From assembly GCA_031293105.1 (NCBI GenBank), contig JAUMSA010000307.1:1-5171 (forward strand): a stretch of 5,171 nt of DNA, given 5' to 3'. This document shows positions 5,163-5,171 of this stretch, in pieces. Position 1 is the stretch's first letter. Every line of letters starts with the position of its first letter. The notes under the pieces are model-generated. The model had not been told where the DNA came from and searched no databases. It was given only the letters and a program-made list of their open reading frames with translations. The position numbers were made by a program, and so were the translations under genes. The DNA is from Butyricicoccus sp. Lineage in GTDB: Bacteria > Bacillota > Clostridia > Oscillospirales > Butyricicoccaceae.

Positions 5163-5171
5163 CTGTCTCTT
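5163..5171 (-). other. Partial Tn5/Nextera mosaic end (library artefact)
   Basis: CTGTCTCTT is the first nine bases of the reverse-complement mosaic end that is complete at 2-20. Genomic sequence therefore ends at about 5162. Confidence 0.93.

Noticed and set aside
1..5171. CRISPR, toxin-antitoxin, retron or other defence system
   Set aside because: No repeat array, reverse transcriptase, nuclease or paired small toxin/antitoxin frames are seen on either strand.

Overview
The window looks like a piece of a strictly anaerobic Firmicute of the class Clostridia, most likely a gut Oscillospiraceae or Lachnospiraceae relative. The evidence is an oxygen-sensitive class III ribonucleotide reductase of the clostridial type, strong AAGGAG/GGAGG ribosome binding sites, near-balanced GC, and a Cys-rich protein that I recall only from Clostridia. 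The placement is inferred from protein character, not from a marker gene. Both ends carry Tn5/Nextera mosaic-end sequence (2-20 and 5163-5171), so the genomic insert is about 21-5162 and the ends are library cuts, not biological borders.

Left two thirds, minus strand: a deoxynucleotide operon nrdD-nrdG-dut (3161 down to 93). Its promoter has an extended -10 near 3202-3207 and a strong terminator lies at 49-88. The genes are tightly packed: the nrdD stop abuts the nrdG start, and the nrdG stop lies inside the Shine-Dalgarno of dut. NrdG installs the glycyl radical on NrdD, NrdD reduces NTPs to dNTPs, and Dut removes the dUTP that a triphosphate-level reductase makes directly, giving dUMP for thymidylate synthesis.

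Middle, plus strand: a divergently transcribed nitroreductase-family flavoprotein (3366-3899) under a perfect consensus sigma-A promoter (TTGACA, 17 bp, TATAAT). It ends at a bidirectional terminator (3952-3982). Sharing that terminator from the other side is a convergent small gene on the minus strand (3984-4118, 44 aa). It has a good ribosome binding site and a -10 element, and I do not recognise it.

Right third, plus strand: an AT-rich region with an extended -10 promoter (4305-4333), a 16-bp perfect AT palindrome and a long leader. Next come a 74-aa hypothetical protein (4496-4720) and a Cys-rich clostridial protein (4801-5145). The first ~78 residues of the latter look conserved, but the rest looks unrelated to its family. 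That change, followed by three closely spaced hairpins, suggests a frame or sequence break, an inserted element or a library chimera near 5035.

I see no tRNA, rRNA, CRISPR array, transposase or defence system. The most novel candidates are the 44-aa minus-strand gene, the 74-aa gene with its long leader, and the junction at about 5035.
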